Shown here: piece by piece, positions 43,116-52,880 of the stretch
Position numbering within the stretch: the first letter of the stretch is position 1
Layout: every line of letters starts with the position of its first letter
Assembly (NCBI GenBank): GCA_027484145.1
Contig: JAIXUH010000013.1
Coordinates: 310,001-374,000, forward strand
Source of the DNA: Rhodobacter sp.
Lineage (GTDB): Bacteria > Pseudomonadota > Alphaproteobacteria > Rhodobacterales > Rhodobacteraceae
Length of the DNA: 64,000 bases
Direction: 5' to 3'
Made by a program: the position numbers and the translations under genes
The notes under the pieces: generated by a model
The model's input: only the letters and a program-made list of their open reading frames with translations
The model's database searches: none
What the model was told of the DNA's origin: nothing

Positions 43116-44311
43116 CAGGCCGCGCCGTCCAGCAGGTCGCGCAGAATCTGCAACACGCGCTCGGTCACCTCGGCCCCGTCCGACGCAACAGCCCAAGCCG
43201 ATTGCGCCAGACGTGCTGCCCGGTCCGGCGACAAAAGGTCTGACAGCGCCTCACCCAGATCATTGGCACTTCCCACCGCACGTGCAGCCCGCGCCGACCC
43301 CAGACGCCCGAAGATATTGGCAAAGGCACCCAGGCGCGGGCCATAAAGGATGGCCGACCCTAGTGCCGCCGGTTCCATCGGGTTGCGGATGCAGCCAGTG
43401 CCCGCCAGACTGCCACCCAGAAAGGTGATCGGCGCCAGACGATACCACAGGCCCAGCTCCGCCAGCGAATCGGCCACGAAAACCTCAACCTCGGACTCGG
43501 GCTCTTGGTCCAGCGCCCGCGACGCCACGATCCAGCCCTCTTGATCGGTCAGTCGCGCAACCAAGGGGGCCACACGTGCCGGGTCTTGCGGCACGATGAT
43601 CATCAGCAGCCGATGCGCCAGATTCTGCGCCGCACGATGGGCCGCGATCACAGCCGTTTCCTCGGCTTCGGGCACGGCGGCAGCCAGCCACACGGGCCGG
43701 GTGGCAAGCTGCCGCGCCAATGCCGCCCGTTCGGCTTCAAGGCAGGGCAGCGCCGCGCTGACCTCCTCCATCCGCCCTGTCACCTGCACCGCCGACAGCA
43801 TCGCCCCCGCCTTGCGAAAGCCGCGGGCCGAAGGTTCATCCAGCGCCAGCACATGGCGGAACCCCTGCAACGCGCTACGCATCAGCCCCGGATACCAGCC
43901 ATCGCGCCCCTGCAGGATCTGCGGCTTGCGCGCATCGACCATCAGCAGCGGAATGCCACGCTCATGCGCCTCGTGCAGCAGGGCGGGGCGCAATTCGCCA
44001 TCGGCAAAAACGCCCGCTTCAGGGCGCCAATGGTCCAGAAAGGCGCGCGCATCCGCTGGCGTGTCGACGGGCGGTTTCTGCACGATCGGCCCGCGCCGCA
44101 GCGCAAGATCGCCCGCGCAGGTCAAAAGCACCGCAACGCCATCATCCTCGGTCAGGCGCGCCGCCAGTTCCAACAGGCCGTGTGCTGTATCCGCAGATGG
44201 CGCATGCATCCACACCAGACGGCCCGGCGGCCGTTCAGCCCAACCCGTGCTGGCCGGAGCATCCTTGCCGGGCCGCAGATTGTAAAGGGTCAGGCCAAGC
44301 GAATGGACCAT
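43115..44311 (-). CDS. waaA: 3-deoxy-D-manno-octulosonic acid (Kdo) transferase
   Basis: 398 aa GT30 enzyme that adds Kdo to lipid A. The Rossmann-like halves are present, with [20 protein letters not shown] and the NPMEPAALG nucleotide-sugar loop in the C-terminal half and [10 protein letters not shown] matching the METELWP region. The N-terminal motif that normally reads HxxSVGE appears as HAPSADT, so the general-base Glu of characterised WaaA enzymes is not at its usual place. Start at 44311 has AGGGG upstream; the open frame further upstream (to 44980) is antisense to other genes. Confidence 0.82.
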   Translation of the reverse strand: MVHSLGLTLYNLRPGKDAPASTGWAERPPGRLVWMHAPSADTAHGLLELAARLTEDDGVAVLLTCAGDLALRRGPIVQKPPVDTPADARAFLDHWRPEAGVFADGELRPALLHEAHERGIPLLMVDARKPQILQGRDGWYPGLMRSALQGFRHVLALDEPSARGFRKAGAMLSAVQVTGRMEEVSAALPCLEAERAALARQLATRPVWLAAAVPEAEETAVIAAHRAAQNLAHRLLMIIVPQDPARVAPLVARLTDQEGWIVASRALDQEPESEVEVFVADSLAELGLWYRLAPITFLGGSLAGTGCIRNPMEPAALGSAILYGPRLGAFANIFGRLGSARAARAVGSANDLGEALSDLLSPDRAARLAQSAWAVASDGAEVTERVLQILRDLLDGAA

Positions 44312-44324
44312 GCCGCCCCTGCTG

Positions 44325-44570
44325 TCACGCGCCCAGTTCTTCTGTGTTCGAGCTGGAAATCTCTTCGTCGCGCAGGCGGTGAATATGCGCGATGAAATAG
44401 CGCATATGCGCATTGTCAACGGTGCGCTGGGCTTCGGCCTTCCACGCAAGGTGAGCCGAGGCATAGTCGGGGAACATGCCGACGATGTGAATCTTGTCGA
44501 CATCCGAGAACACGGTCTTGGACGGGTCCACAAGTTCACCACCAAAGACAAGGTGAAGACGCTGGGCCAT
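44325..44570 (-). CDS. DUF4170 protein
   Basis: 81 aa, soluble. LHLVFGGELVDPSKTVFSDV, HIVGMFPDYASAHLAWKAEA and MRYFIAHIHRL are the DUF4170 pattern. Function unknown. First gene of the waaA-lpxK unit (13-base gap), a placement I recall in other Rhodobacteraceae, so a role in lipopolysaccharide synthesis is inferred. Confidence 0.88.
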   Translation of the reverse strand: MAQRLHLVFGGELVDPSKTVFSDVDKIHIVGMFPDYASAHLAWKAEAQRTVDNAHMRYFIAHIHRLRDEEISSSNTEELGA

Positions 44571-44764
44571 GGAATACTCCGCTGTATCAGGGGGGAGGAG
44601 GAGCCACCCTTGTGACGGTTAGCCTTACCGAGGCCACCCGCAGGGTCAACCCCGTGCTGCACCTGCATAACAGGCATTCGTATGTTTTCGAATTGGAAAG
44701 ATTCGGCCCCTATCTTGCCTCTGATGGCCGCCCAGATCGGCGGTGCCAGTTCCGGGTGAAACCC

Positions 44765-45466
44765 ATGCCGTTCATGCTTGCCCTGCGACCCCTGACCCGA
44801 TGCCTGGGCCTTGCCATTCTGGCTTTTGCGCTGCCTTTTTTGGCGCAGGCGCGTACCGCTGCGGAGGAAGCGCTGGCCTGTGATCAGGCCGCCCAGCAGG
44901 CCGCTGAGCAAACTGGCGTACCGCTTGATGTGTTGTTGGCCATTTCGCGGGTTGAAACGGGGCGCACCGTCGACGGCCAACTTGCGCCTTGGCCATGGTC
45001 GGTCAATCAGGCCGGGGATGGCACATGGTTCGATACCCGCACCGCCGCAGAATTCGCGGTGTCCGAGGCGCTCTCAACCGGCGCCACCAACATCGACATC
45101 GGGTGCTTTCAGCTGAATTATCATTGGCATGGCCAAGAGTTCGCTTCGATCACGGATATGTTCGACCCGGTGCAGAACGCGCTTTACGCCGCGGGCTATC
45201 TGCTGCGGTTGCAATCCGAACATGGCGGGTGGGACGGGGCGATCGGCGCCTATCATTCCAAACGGGCCGAGGCTGCCGAAGCCTATCTGGCGCGCGTGAC
45301 ACAGATCATGGGTCTGTCGCCGGATCTTGTGACAGACCGGATTGCCGATGCATCGCCCCCGCTCCGTGAAAACCGCTATCCACTTTTGCGCGGGGGCACG
45401 GTGCGGCATCTGGGCTCGCTTGTGGCCACAGACCCCGACGCCCAGCCCGTGCCCTTGCTGCGCTAG
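44765..45466 (+). CDS. Lytic transglycosylase (SLT domain), probably flagellar
   Basis: 233 aa. Signal peptide (about residues 1-25, ending FLAQA), then a goose-lysozyme-like SLT domain: catalytic Glu in ISRVETGRTVDG, IDIGCFQLNYHWHG and AYHSKRAEAAEAYLARV. Cuts peptidoglycan glycan strands. It directly precedes flhA (11-base gap), and the FlgJ of this cluster lacks a muramidase domain. It may therefore open the wall for the rod, as SltF does in Rhodobacter sphaeroides. The start could be a GTG nine bases earlier. Confidence 0.85.
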   Translation: MPFMLALRPLTRCLGLAILAFALPFLAQARTAAEEALACDQAAQQAAEQTGVPLDVLLAISRVETGRTVDGQLAPWPWSVNQAGDGTWFDTRTAAEFAVSEALSTGATNIDIGCFQLNYHWHGQEFASITDMFDPVQNALYAAGYLLRLQSEHGGWDGAIGAYHSKRAEAAEAYLARVTQIMGLSPDLVTDRIADASPPLRENRYPLLRGGTVRHLGSLVATDPDAQPVPLLR

Positions 45467-45477
45467 GGGGTCAGCCG

Positions 45478-47547
45478 GTGAACCCACAGATTTCCCTTCT
45501 GTTCCGCCCCACAATTCTGCTGGCACTGGCGATCATGGCCGTCATCATGATGATGGTCTTGCCCGTGCCCGCCTTTCTGCTGGACCTTGGGCTTGCGCTG
45601 TCGTTCGCGCTTGCGATCCTGATGCTGACGGTGGTGCTGTTCATCGAACGGCCGCTCGATTTTTCGGCGTTTCCAACGATTCTGTTGGCCTCGCTCATGC
45701 TGCGGCTGTCGCTGAATGTCTCATCCACCAAGCTGATCATCGGGCAGGGCCACACCGGAACAGACGCCGCCGGGCATGTGATCGAAGGCTTTGCCAACTT
45801 CATCATGGGCGGCAACATCCTGCTGGGTCTGGTTATCTTTTGCGTGCTGCTGATCGTCAACTTCATGGTGATTACCAAGGGCGCAGGCCGGATGGCCGAG
45901 GTCAGCGCCCGCTTTGCTCTTGACGGGATGCCCGGCCGCCAACTTGCCATTGACGCCGACATGGCCGCCGGGGCCATTGACCACCACGAGGCCAAGGAGC
46001 GCCGTGAACGCGAATTGGCCGAGACGAACTTTTTCGGCTCGCTTGATGGCGTGTCCAAATTCGTCAAGGGCGATGCGGTGGCGGGCCTGCTGATCACGCT
46101 TCTGAACATCGTGATGGGCCTGATCATGGGCATCTTTGTACACGACATGCCGGTGGGCCGTGCTTTTGAAACCTATGCCATCCTGACGGTGGGCGATGGT
46201 CTGGTCAGCCAGATTCCGGCCGTCATCATCTCGGTCGCGGCGGCGCTGTTGCTGGCGCGGGGCGGGTCAAAGGGCGCGGCAGATGTGTCCTTCTTTGCCC
46301 AGCTAGGCCGCTATCCCGGCGCACTCGGTACAGTTGCGGTGCTGATGGCGCTGTTTGCGCTGGTGCCGGGCATGCCGTTTGTTCCGTTCATTTTGGGCGC
46401 ATTGGCCTTGGGGGGAACGGCACTGTGGGTTCACCGCAAGGGGCAGAAGGGCACGCCGGAGGCCGCCCCCCAGACCGAACCTGCCCGCAAACGGCCCTTG
46501 GGCGATGTGCTGGATTTTGACGAGATCCATTTGGAATTCGCCCCCGATCTGGTGACAATGGTGCTGGACCCAGCAACGGGGCTGGATGGGCGCATCGGCA
46601 ACATGCGCAACCATATCGCTGCCAGTTTTGGCCTGATCCTTCCCGAGATCCGCCTGACGGATGAACCGACCCTGCCGCCCGGCACCTATCGCATCCGCAT
46701 TCAGGGGGTGGAACGGGTCAGCAACCGGCTGAACCCGGACCGCGTTCTGGTGCTGTTGACCGACGGCATTCCCGCGCCGGATGGCCTTGATGTCAGCGAA
46801 CCGGTCTATGGCACGCCCGCACGCTGGATTCGTCCGGATCATCAGGAGCAGGCGGCCATTTCCGGCCTGACCGTCGTCTCCCCGCCCGAGGTTCTGGCCA
46901 CCCACCTGCTGGAGGTGATCCGCGCCAATCTGGCCCGCTTGCTGACCCTGCGTGGCCTGCGCCGCCTGCTGGACGAATTTGTGAATGTGACCGAACCCAG
47001 CCGGGCCGAGGCCAACCGCAAACTGCTGGAGGAACTGATCCCCGACAAGGTGCCGCTTGACCTGCTGCTTGCAGTGCTGCGGCTACTTTTGGAAGAGCGT
47101 GTGTCAATCCGCAACCTGCCGCTGATCCTTGAGGCCATCGCCGATGGCCGTGGCCTGCCCTCTCCCGAAGCGATTTGTGAGCATGTGCGCCAAAGGATCG
47201 GGTTCCAGCTTGTGGCAGACCTGAAGCGTCACGATGGCACCATTCCCCTGATCCAGATCGCGCCAGAATGGGAAAAGACCTTCGCCAACTATCAGATCGA
47301 CGGTGATCGCGGGCACCGCGACGTAGCCCTGCCGCCCGATGTCTTTGCCCGCCTTGCCGGGCTTCTGGCCGAACGTCTGAACCGTGCGGCCGAAGGCGGG
47401 GTCAGTGCGGCGGTGGTCACCTCGACCCTGCGGCGGCGGTTCCTGCGGACTGTGCTGTCGGCCAAGGGGCTGTCGGCCCCGGTGTTGTCCTATGAGGAGA
47501 TCGGGCTTGACGCGCGCCCTGCCATTGTCGGGATGGTTCCGCAATGA
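45478..47547 (+). CDS. flhA: Flagellar export protein FlhA
   Basis: 689 aa, full length, GTG start. Eight hydrophobic helices in the first 320 residues, including the FHIPEP segment LMLRLSLNVSSTKLII and VKGDAVAGLLITLLNIVMG; cytoplasmic domain from about 340 to the end that docks chaperone-substrate complexes. Forms the gate ring of the flagellar type III export apparatus. First gene of flhA-fliR-flhB; its stop overlaps fliR (ATGA). Confidence 0.96.
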   Translation: MNPQISLLFRPTILLALAIMAVIMMMVLPVPAFLLDLGLALSFALAILMLTVVLFIERPLDFSAFPTILLASLMLRLSLNVSSTKLIIGQGHTGTDAAGHVIEGFANFIMGGNILLGLVIFCVLLIVNFMVITKGAGRMAEVSARFALDGMPGRQLAIDADMAAGAIDHHEAKERRERELAETNFFGSLDGVSKFVKGDAVAGLLITLLNIVMGLIMGIFVHDMPVGRAFETYAILTVGDGLVSQIPAVIISVAAALLLARGGSKGAADVSFFAQLGRYPGALGTVAVLMALFALVPGMPFVPFILGALALGGTALWVHRKGQKGTPEAAPQTEPARKRPLGDVLDFDEIHLEFAPDLVTMVLDPATGLDGRIGNMRNHIAASFGLILPEIRLTDEPTLPPGTYRIRIQGVERVSNRLNPDRVLVLLTDGIPAPDGLDVSEPVYGTPARWIRPDHQEQAAISGLTVVSPPEVLATHLLEVIRANLARLLTLRGLRRLLDEFVNVTEPSRAEANRKLLEELIPDKVPLDLLLAVLRLLLEERVSIRNLPLILEAIADGRGLPSPEAICEHVRQRIGFQLVADLKRHDGTIPLIQIAPEWEKTFANYQIDGDRGHRDVALPPDVFARLAGLLAERLNRAAEGGVSAAVVTSTLRRRFLRTVLSAKGLSAPVLSYEEIGLDARPAIVGMVPQ

Positions 47548-48311
47548 ATGAGGTGTTTGCCCTGATCCTGCAGGCACAGGCCAGCCTGTCGACCATCGCC
47601 GAGGCCGCGGTGCTGACATTTCTGCGCGTCGGGGCGGCCATGGCCACGTTGCCCGCCTTTGGCGAACAGACCGTGCCCACCCGCATCCGGCTGGTGCTGA
47701 CGCTGATGTTCACCGCCGCGATCCTGCCCGCCACGGCGGCGGGGCTGGAGGGCATCTCGCTGGCGCAGGGGTTCTTGCCCGAGGTTGCGGTCGGCCTGAC
47801 AATTGGCCTGTCGCTGCGGATGTTCATTCTGGCGCTGATCACCGCCGGCACCATCGCGGCCAACGCGACCTCGTTGTCGCAACTGTTTCCCAGCGGGGCA
47901 GAACCGCAGCCCGCCATCGCGCAATTGCTGACTGTTGCCGGTCTGGCCCTTGCCCTGCAGGCCGATCTGCACCTGCGCATCGTGTCACTGCTGATCCTGT
48001 CCTACGACCTGCTGCCCGGCGGTCGCTGGCCCGATTCCGCCGCCATGGGGCAATGGGGCACCGAACGGGCGGGCCATGCGTTTTCGCTGGCCTTCATGAT
48101 CTCGATGCCGTTCCTGATTGCGTCTTTGCTCTATAACGTGGCGCTTGGCGTCATCAACCGGGCCATGCCGCAACTGATGGTGTCGTTTGTCGGGGCACCC
48201 GCCCTCAGTCTTGGTGGTCTGGTGCTGCTGGCGCTGGTCGCGCCTTTGGGCCTTGCCGTCTGGCTGCAGGCGCTGAACGGGTTTGCAGCCCTGCCCGGCC
48301 TCGCACCCTGA
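47544..48311 (+). CDS. fliR: Flagellar export protein FliR
   Basis: 255 aa with several hydrophobic helices; FLRVGAAMATLPAFGEQTVP at the N-terminus and LGVINRAMPQLMVSFVGAPA near the C-terminus are FliR/SpaR marks. Part of the export gate with FliP and FliQ; fliQ lies at 52881 and fliP is not in the window. Confidence 0.95.
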   Translation: MNEVFALILQAQASLSTIAEAAVLTFLRVGAAMATLPAFGEQTVPTRIRLVLTLMFTAAILPATAAGLEGISLAQGFLPEVAVGLTIGLSLRMFILALITAGTIAANATSLSQLFPSGAEPQPAIAQLLTVAGLALALQADLHLRIVSLLILSYDLLPGGRWPDSAAMGQWGTERAGHAFSLAFMISMPFLIASLLYNVALGVINRAMPQLMVSFVGAPALSLGGLVLLALVAPLGLAVWLQALNGFAALPGLAP

Positions 48312-48320
48312 GGTCCGGCC

Positions 48321-49409
48321 ATGAGCAACGCCGAAGATGACCAAAGCCCGGATGACAAGGAACATGATCCGTCACAAAAGCGGATCGACGATGCCCGCCG
48401 GCAGGGCGATATTGCAAAGTCCGCCGATCTGACCGCAGCTGCCGCATATGGGGGCCTTTTGTTGGCGGGGGTCGGCGGCATTGGTGTGCTTGGGATGGCC
48501 GCACAGGCGGGCATGATTCTGCTGGAACAGGCCCCCGGCATCGCCGCGCAGGCTGCGGAAGGGGCCCGTCCCGTGGTGGGGGGCATCATCATCGCGGCCC
48601 TGCCCTGCGCGCTTTTCCTGCTTTTGCCTGCCGCCACCAGCCTTGCCGCCCTGCTGGCCCAGCGTGCCTTGGTCTTTGCGCCGGAGAAGCTGGCGCCGAA
48701 ACTCTCCCGCATCTCGCCCTGGTCGATGGCCAAGCAGAAATTCGGGCGCGACGGGCTGTTCGAATTCGCAAAGAGCTTCCTCAAGCTGGTGCTTGTTGGC
48801 GTCGTGCTGGGGTGGTTCCTGACAGCGCGTGCCGACATGATCCTGGCCACCGCCGCGCTTGAGCCGCGCCTTGGCCTGATTGTTTTGGGCCAGCTTGCCG
48901 CCCAGTTTCTGGGCATCGTCGTGCTGGTTTCGGCGGGAGTTGGCCTGCTCGATTATCTGTGGCAGCGCCAATCCCTGCTGCGCCGCAACCGCATGTCGCG
49001 CAAGGACATGACCGACGAGATGAAGGAAAGTGACGGTGACCCGCAGGCCAAGGCACAGCGACGGCAGCGCGGGCAAGAGATTGCGATGAACCAGATGCTG
49101 GCCGAGGTACCAAAAGCGAGTGTGGTGATCGTCAACCCGACGCATTACGCCGTGGCATTGGCCTGGCAGCGTGGTGGCGGAACGGCTCCGGCCGTCGTGG
49201 CCAAGGGCGTGGACGAAATGGCGCGCCGCATCCGCGAGATTGCGGCCGAGCATGGCGTTCCCATCCACCGCGACCCCCCGGCCGCCCGCGCCATACATGC
49301 GACGGTCGATGTCGGCGCGCCGATCCGGCCCGATCATTTCCGGGCCGTGGCCGCGGCCATCCGCTTTGCCGAAACCATGCGCCGCCACGCCAAAAGGGTT
49401 CGGGGATGA
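48321..49409 (+). CDS. flhB: Flagellar export switch protein FlhB
   Basis: 362 aa. Starts with EKRIDDARRQGD-like DPSQKRIDDARRQGDIAKS, four hydrophobic helices, then the cytoplasmic domain with the self-cleavage site Asn272-Pro-Thr-His275 in VNPTHYAVAL. Cleavage switches export from hook to filament substrates together with FliK (59467). Overlaps the next gene by four bases. Confidence 0.96.
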   Translation: MSNAEDDQSPDDKEHDPSQKRIDDARRQGDIAKSADLTAAAAYGGLLLAGVGGIGVLGMAAQAGMILLEQAPGIAAQAAEGARPVVGGIIIAALPCALFLLLPAATSLAALLAQRALVFAPEKLAPKLSRISPWSMAKQKFGRDGLFEFAKSFLKLVLVGVVLGWFLTARADMILATAALEPRLGLIVLGQLAAQFLGIVVLVSAGVGLLDYLWQRQSLLRRNRMSRKDMTDEMKESDGDPQAKAQRRQRGQEIAMNQMLAEVPKASVVIVNPTHYAVALAWQRGGGTAPAVVAKGVDEMARRIREIAAEHGVPIHRDPPAARAIHATVDVGAPIRPDHFRAVAAAIRFAETMRRHAKRVRG

Positions 49410-49735
49410 CAACACCTGACCGTCTGGCAGACCTGAAACGTCTGGCTGACCTGATCCGTGACCGGGATCTGACCCAGCTGAACCGGGCCTCGCGGGCCAA
49501 GGCCGAGACCGAGGCCCTGATTCGGGCGCTGGATTACACCAGCCCGGCACCGGGGCTTGATCCGACCGTTCTTGCACGGGTTGAAGGGCAGTTCGGGCTG
49601 TGGACCGCCGAGCGCAGGCTTGCCCTCAACCGTCAGCACGCCCGCGATACCGCAGACTGGCTGAATGCAAAAGACGAGGCCCGGCGCGCCTTTGGCCGGG
49701 CCCATGTCTTGTCAAAGCTCTTGACGCGGCTTTAG
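49406..49735 (+). CDS. Hypothetical flagellar-cluster protein
   Basis: 109 aa, almost entirely helical and charged (RLADLKRLADLIRDRDLTQL, AKAETEALIRAL). The start overlaps flhB (ATGA). Size, charge and position recall small export chaperones such as FliJ, but similarity is too weak to name it. Convergent with fliL, six bases apart. Confidence 0.65.
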   Translation: MTTPDRLADLKRLADLIRDRDLTQLNRASRAKAETEALIRALDYTSPAPGLDPTVLARVEGQFGLWTAERRLALNRQHARDTADWLNAKDEARRAFGRAHVLSKLLTRL

Positions 49736-49741
49736 GGCGGG

Positions 49742-50212
49742 TCAGCCATCTTGCCGGATTATGTCGGTGATCAGCACGTCACCGACGATATCACCCAGTG
49801 CCTTGCGCGCCACCTCCAGCAAGCCTTCGCGCAAGGGCACAAGGGTTTCGGCGTCGGTAAATGACCCGCGAAAACCACCGGTATTGGCATGGTCGAACAG
49901 CACCTGCAGGAAAGCATCCCGCAGCTTTGGTTCGCGGCTGTAGACCTGCTCGGTCATACCAGTCTTGACCTCAAGGCTGAGTGACAAGATCACCATAGAT
50001 GTGATCTGCTCGCCCTCGACCACCGGAACGATGAACTGATTGCTCAGCTTGACATATTCGGGCAGCAATTCCGGCGAAACGGCCTCCTCGACCGCATCCT
50101 TTTCACTTGTCTCGGCGGCCTTTTCCGGCTGCGGGCGCAGAGCAAGCCCTGCCCCGGCACCGGCGCCAAGCCCGATCAGGGCCAGAAGAAGGGGAATGAG
50201 TTTGCGGATCAT
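49742..50212 (-). CDS. fliL: Flagellar basal-body protein FliL
   Basis: 156 aa. N-terminal anchor helix (KLIPLLLALIGLGAGAGAGLAL), acidic linker, then a periplasmic FliL domain (YVKLSNQFIVPVVEGEQITS, MVILSLSLEV) ending in VLITDIIRQDG. Supports stator function around the motor. Last gene of the flgB...fliL run; flgH is five bases upstream. Confidence 0.9.
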   Translation of the reverse strand: MIRKLIPLLLALIGLGAGAGAGLALRPQPEKAAETSEKDAVEEAVSPELLPEYVKLSNQFIVPVVEGEQITSMVILSLSLEVKTGMTEQVYSREPKLRDAFLQVLFDHANTGGFRGSFTDAETLVPLREGLLEVARKALGDIVGDVLITDIIRQDG

Positions 50213-50217
50213 GGCGA

Positions 50218-50949
50218 TCAGAACGGCAAGAGGATTTCGGCCACCTGCTGGCCGTATCGCGGTTGCTGCACATCGGTGATCTGGCCCCGTCCGCCATAGG
50301 AAATCCGCGCGCCCGCGATCTTGTCATAGGTGATCTCGTTCTGCCGCGAAATATCGGTCGGGCGCACATAGCCTGTGACGATCAGTTCGCGCAGCTCGAA
50401 GTTGACGCGCACCTCTTGCTGACCTTCAATCCGCAGAACGCCATTGGGTAGCTCCTCCACCACTGTGGCCGCCACCCGCAGGGTCAGCTTTTCGTTGCGC
50501 GACACATTTCCGGTGCCCGAAAAATCGGACGAGGAATTTGTCTCCACCGCCTCGGCCATCGAGGCGCCTTCCGGAAGGACGCGATCCAGCCGCTGGGGAA
50601 TGCCCAACAGCGATGGAATGCCCATTTGCTGGCTGCCCGTGCGGTTACGACCAGTCGAATTGGAAATCTCGGCGCTGTCGTCGATTTCGATCACCACCGT
50701 CAGTATGTCACCCCGCCCGCCAGCGCGGCGGTCCCCCAGCAGCGACACCCGGTTCGCCGTCCACAAGGACGAGGCATCCGAGGGCGCGTCCGGGTCGGCA
50801 TTCTCGGGCATCGGCGAGGAATACATGGCATGGTGCTGATAGCTTCCCTCCAGTGGCGAAAACGACGGGGCCTTGCCGACTTCTTCCAGCTTTGAACAGC
50901 CCATCAGCACGACAAGGCCGATCAGGGGGGCGATCCTTAGATAGCGCAT
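50218..50949 (-). CDS. flgH: Flagellar L-ring lipoprotein FlgH
   Basis: 243 aa. Lipoprotein signal with lipobox LMGC (Cys18), then SLWTANRVSLLGDRRAGGRGD, DILTVVIEIDDSAEISNST and VRPTDISRQNEI, all FlgH marks. Forms the outer-membrane bushing of the rod. Five bases below flgA. Confidence 0.95.
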   Translation of the reverse strand: MRYLRIAPLIGLVVLMGCSKLEEVGKAPSFSPLEGSYQHHAMYSSPMPENADPDAPSDASSLWTANRVSLLGDRRAGGRGDILTVVIEIDDSAEISNSTGRNRTGSQQMGIPSLLGIPQRLDRVLPEGASMAEAVETNSSSDFSGTGNVSRNEKLTLRVAATVVEELPNGVLRIEGQQEVRVNFELRELIVTGYVRPTDISRQNEITYDKIAGARISYGGRGQITDVQQPRYGQQVAEILLPF

Positions 50950-50954
50950 GGTCT

Positions 50955-51374
50955 TTATTCCTTTGTTTCATCAACGCGGACGGTGCCATCGGGCATGACG
51001 CGGCCCTGAACGGTGTTGCGAGAAGCAAGGTTCAGCACCCGCACCACATCGCCCGCGCCGCCACGATCCAGCGCGCGGCCTTCGGTCGTGATGGCCAGCG
51101 CACCCGCAAGATAGGCCAGCGGCACCACCTGATTGCGGTCCACCAGGGCCGGGGGGCCAACCTGCTCGGCGCGGATCGGGCGGCCGGGATAAAGGGTGAC
51201 ACGCGCCTCTTGCCCCACAATGGCCTCGGTCGCGGTCAGGGTGCCCGGAATGCGGGCCTCGACCCGGCTCAGATCGGCAACGGCGATCACGGTTCCGGCC
51301 CGGATCACCTTGGTTGTGACCCAGGCTTCGGCAAGAACCGGGGAGGGCAGCAAACACAGCAACAGCCAGCGCAT
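50955..51374 (-). CDS. flgA: P-ring assembly chaperone FlgA
   Basis: 139 aa, with signal peptide MRWLLLCLLPSPVLA. Contains only the SAF-type domain (IRAGTVIAVADLSRVEARIP, ARVTLYPGRPIRAEQV, VRVLNLASRNTVQGRV), the short version usual in alphaproteobacteria. Its start touches the flgG stop. The P-ring gene flgI itself is not in the window. Confidence 0.92.
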   Translation of the reverse strand: MRWLLLCLLPSPVLAEAWVTTKVIRAGTVIAVADLSRVEARIPGTLTATEAIVGQEARVTLYPGRPIRAEQVGPPALVDRNQVVPLAYLAGALAITTEGRALDRGGAGDVVRVLNLASRNTVQGRVMPDGTVRVDETKE

Positions 51375-52159
51375 CAGCGCACCTGTGTTGTGGCCGACAG
51401 CATCTGGTCTGCCGCTGAAATCACCTTGGCGTTCAGTTCATAGCCGCGCTGCGCCTTGATCAGTTCGGTCACCTCGCGCACCGCATCAACGGCGCTTTCC
51501 TCAAGATAGCCCTGACGCAAGGTGCCAAGCCCGTTTTCGCCCGGCGTGCCCTGTGCCGGCGGACCCGAGGCTTCGGTTTCAAGAAACAGGTTTGACCCCA
51601 TCGCCTCCAGCCCCTTGGGGTTGGTAAAGCCGACCAGTGACAACTGGCCCAGTAGTTCCGGCTCGGCCCGGTCGGCGAAATAGGCATAGACCTCACCTTC
51701 GGCATTGATCGACAGCGACCGCGCGTCCGAAGGAATAGTCAGGCCCGGCGCCACCTGATGGCCTTCAGATGTGACGATCAACCCTTCGCCCGTGCGTTTC
51801 AGCGCGCCATCTCGGGTAAAGGCTGCGCCGCCACCGGGAAGCAACACTTCAAGATAGCCCTGCCCTTCGATCGCCACATCAAGATCGCCCCCGGTCTGGG
51901 CTAGCGCGCCCTGGGCCAGAATGACCGACACCGCCGAAGGGCGCACACCCAACCCGATCTGGATGCCCGTGGGCAACATCGCGCCATCGGCCGATGAAAC
52001 CGTGCCGGGGCGGGCAAGCTGTTGATAGTGCAGATCGGCAAAGTCGGCGCGCCGGGGGTTGAAACCCGTGGTCGACATGTTGGCAAGGTTATGCGAGACG
52101 ACATCCACCCGCATTTGCTGCGCGCTCATGCCGGATGCCGCGATTTGAAGGGCTTTCAT
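51374..52159 (-). CDS. flgG: Distal rod protein FlgG
   Basis: 261 aa. Rod/hook N-terminus MKALQIAASGMSAQQMRVDV with NLANMSTTGFNPRRADF, FlgG-specific centre, and C-terminal LIKAQRGYELNAKVISAADQ. Follows flgF by nine bases. Confidence 0.96.
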   Translation of the reverse strand: MKALQIAASGMSAQQMRVDVVSHNLANMSTTGFNPRRADFADLHYQQLARPGTVSSADGAMLPTGIQIGLGVRPSAVSVILAQGALAQTGGDLDVAIEGQGYLEVLLPGGGAAFTRDGALKRTGEGLIVTSEGHQVAPGLTIPSDARSLSINAEGEVYAYFADRAEPELLGQLSLVGFTNPKGLEAMGSNLFLETEASGPPAQGTPGENGLGTLRQGYLEESAVDAVREVTELIKAQRGYELNAKVISAADQMLSATTQVR

Positions 52160-52168
52160 GGGTGTCTC

Positions 52169-52879
52169 CTATCGGCCAAGGGTCTGAACAACGCCGCGCA
52201 GACGGGCATCTTCGGCATCAAGAAACTTCTGGCCCAGTTCATAGGCGCGCTGCACCGTGATCATCCGGGCGATCTCTGACACGGGCTCCACGTTCGATTC
52301 CTCGATGAACCCCTGATGCAGCACCGCCGCCGCCGCAGGTTCCAGCGCGTCGGCGCTGAACATCGTTCCGGCCTGATGGCGCAACGACAGCGGATCTGCC
52401 GGTTGCCACAGGCCGATTTGGGCCACCGGCGCACCATCGGCTGACATCGTGCCATCCGACGCAATGGCAACCGTCCTCGCCCCAACGGGCACCGGCACAG
52501 GCGCACCGCCCGCGTCCAGCAGGGGGTAGCCGTCATTCGTGACCAGCACGCCTTCGGCCGATGGGGAAAAGCTGCTGGATCGCGTAAGCCGCTCACCCTC
52601 GGGCGTACCGATCAGAAAGAACCCCTCGCCCTGAATGGCCAGATCATAGGTGCCGCCAGTCTGACTCAGGCCTGCCTGCCGCAGATCAACGTGCCGGGCA
52701 TTGGCGTAACCCATGGAAAGCGACGGCTCTTCGCCCATGCGGCGCACATATTCCGAAAACACCACGCCCTCGCGGCGAAAGCCTGCGGTCGAGGTATTGG
52801 CGATGTTGTGGGCAATGACCTGCATTTCCCGCATCAGGCCAGACTGACGCGTCAGGGTGGTGTAGCCGGGCGTTTCCAT
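52169..52879 (-). CDS. flgF: Proximal rod protein FlgF
   Basis: 236 aa. Rod-family N-terminus (YTTLTRQSGLMREMQVIAHN, IANTSTAGFRREG), a FlgF-type centre (GEGFFLIGTPEGERLTRSSS) and C-terminal MITVQRAYELGQKFLDAEDA. ATG at 52879 overlaps the end of fliQ region by position only (fliQ stops at 52881); a TTG at 52894 is less likely. Confidence 0.93.
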   Translation of the reverse strand: METPGYTTLTRQSGLMREMQVIAHNIANTSTAGFRREGVVFSEYVRRMGEEPSLSMGYANARHVDLRQAGLSQTGGTYDLAIQGEGFFLIGTPEGERLTRSSSFSPSAEGVLVTNDGYPLLDAGGAPVPVPVGARTVAIASDGTMSADGAPVAQIGLWQPADPLSLRHQAGTMFSADALEPAAAAVLHQGFIEESNVEPVSEIARMITVQRAYELGQKFLDAEDARLRGVVQTLGR

Positions 52880-52880
52880 T

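Noticed and set aside
44312-44980. N-terminal extension of waaA to 621 aa
   Set aside because: Runs antisense through DUF4170-region and SLT sequence on other frames and has no family similarity; the ATG at 44311 has a ribosome site.
49681-49706. GC-rich hairpin GGCCCGGC/GCCGGGCC
   Set aside because: Located within the coding sequence of the gene at 49406 with no T-run; likely a result of Ala/Arg/Gly codons.
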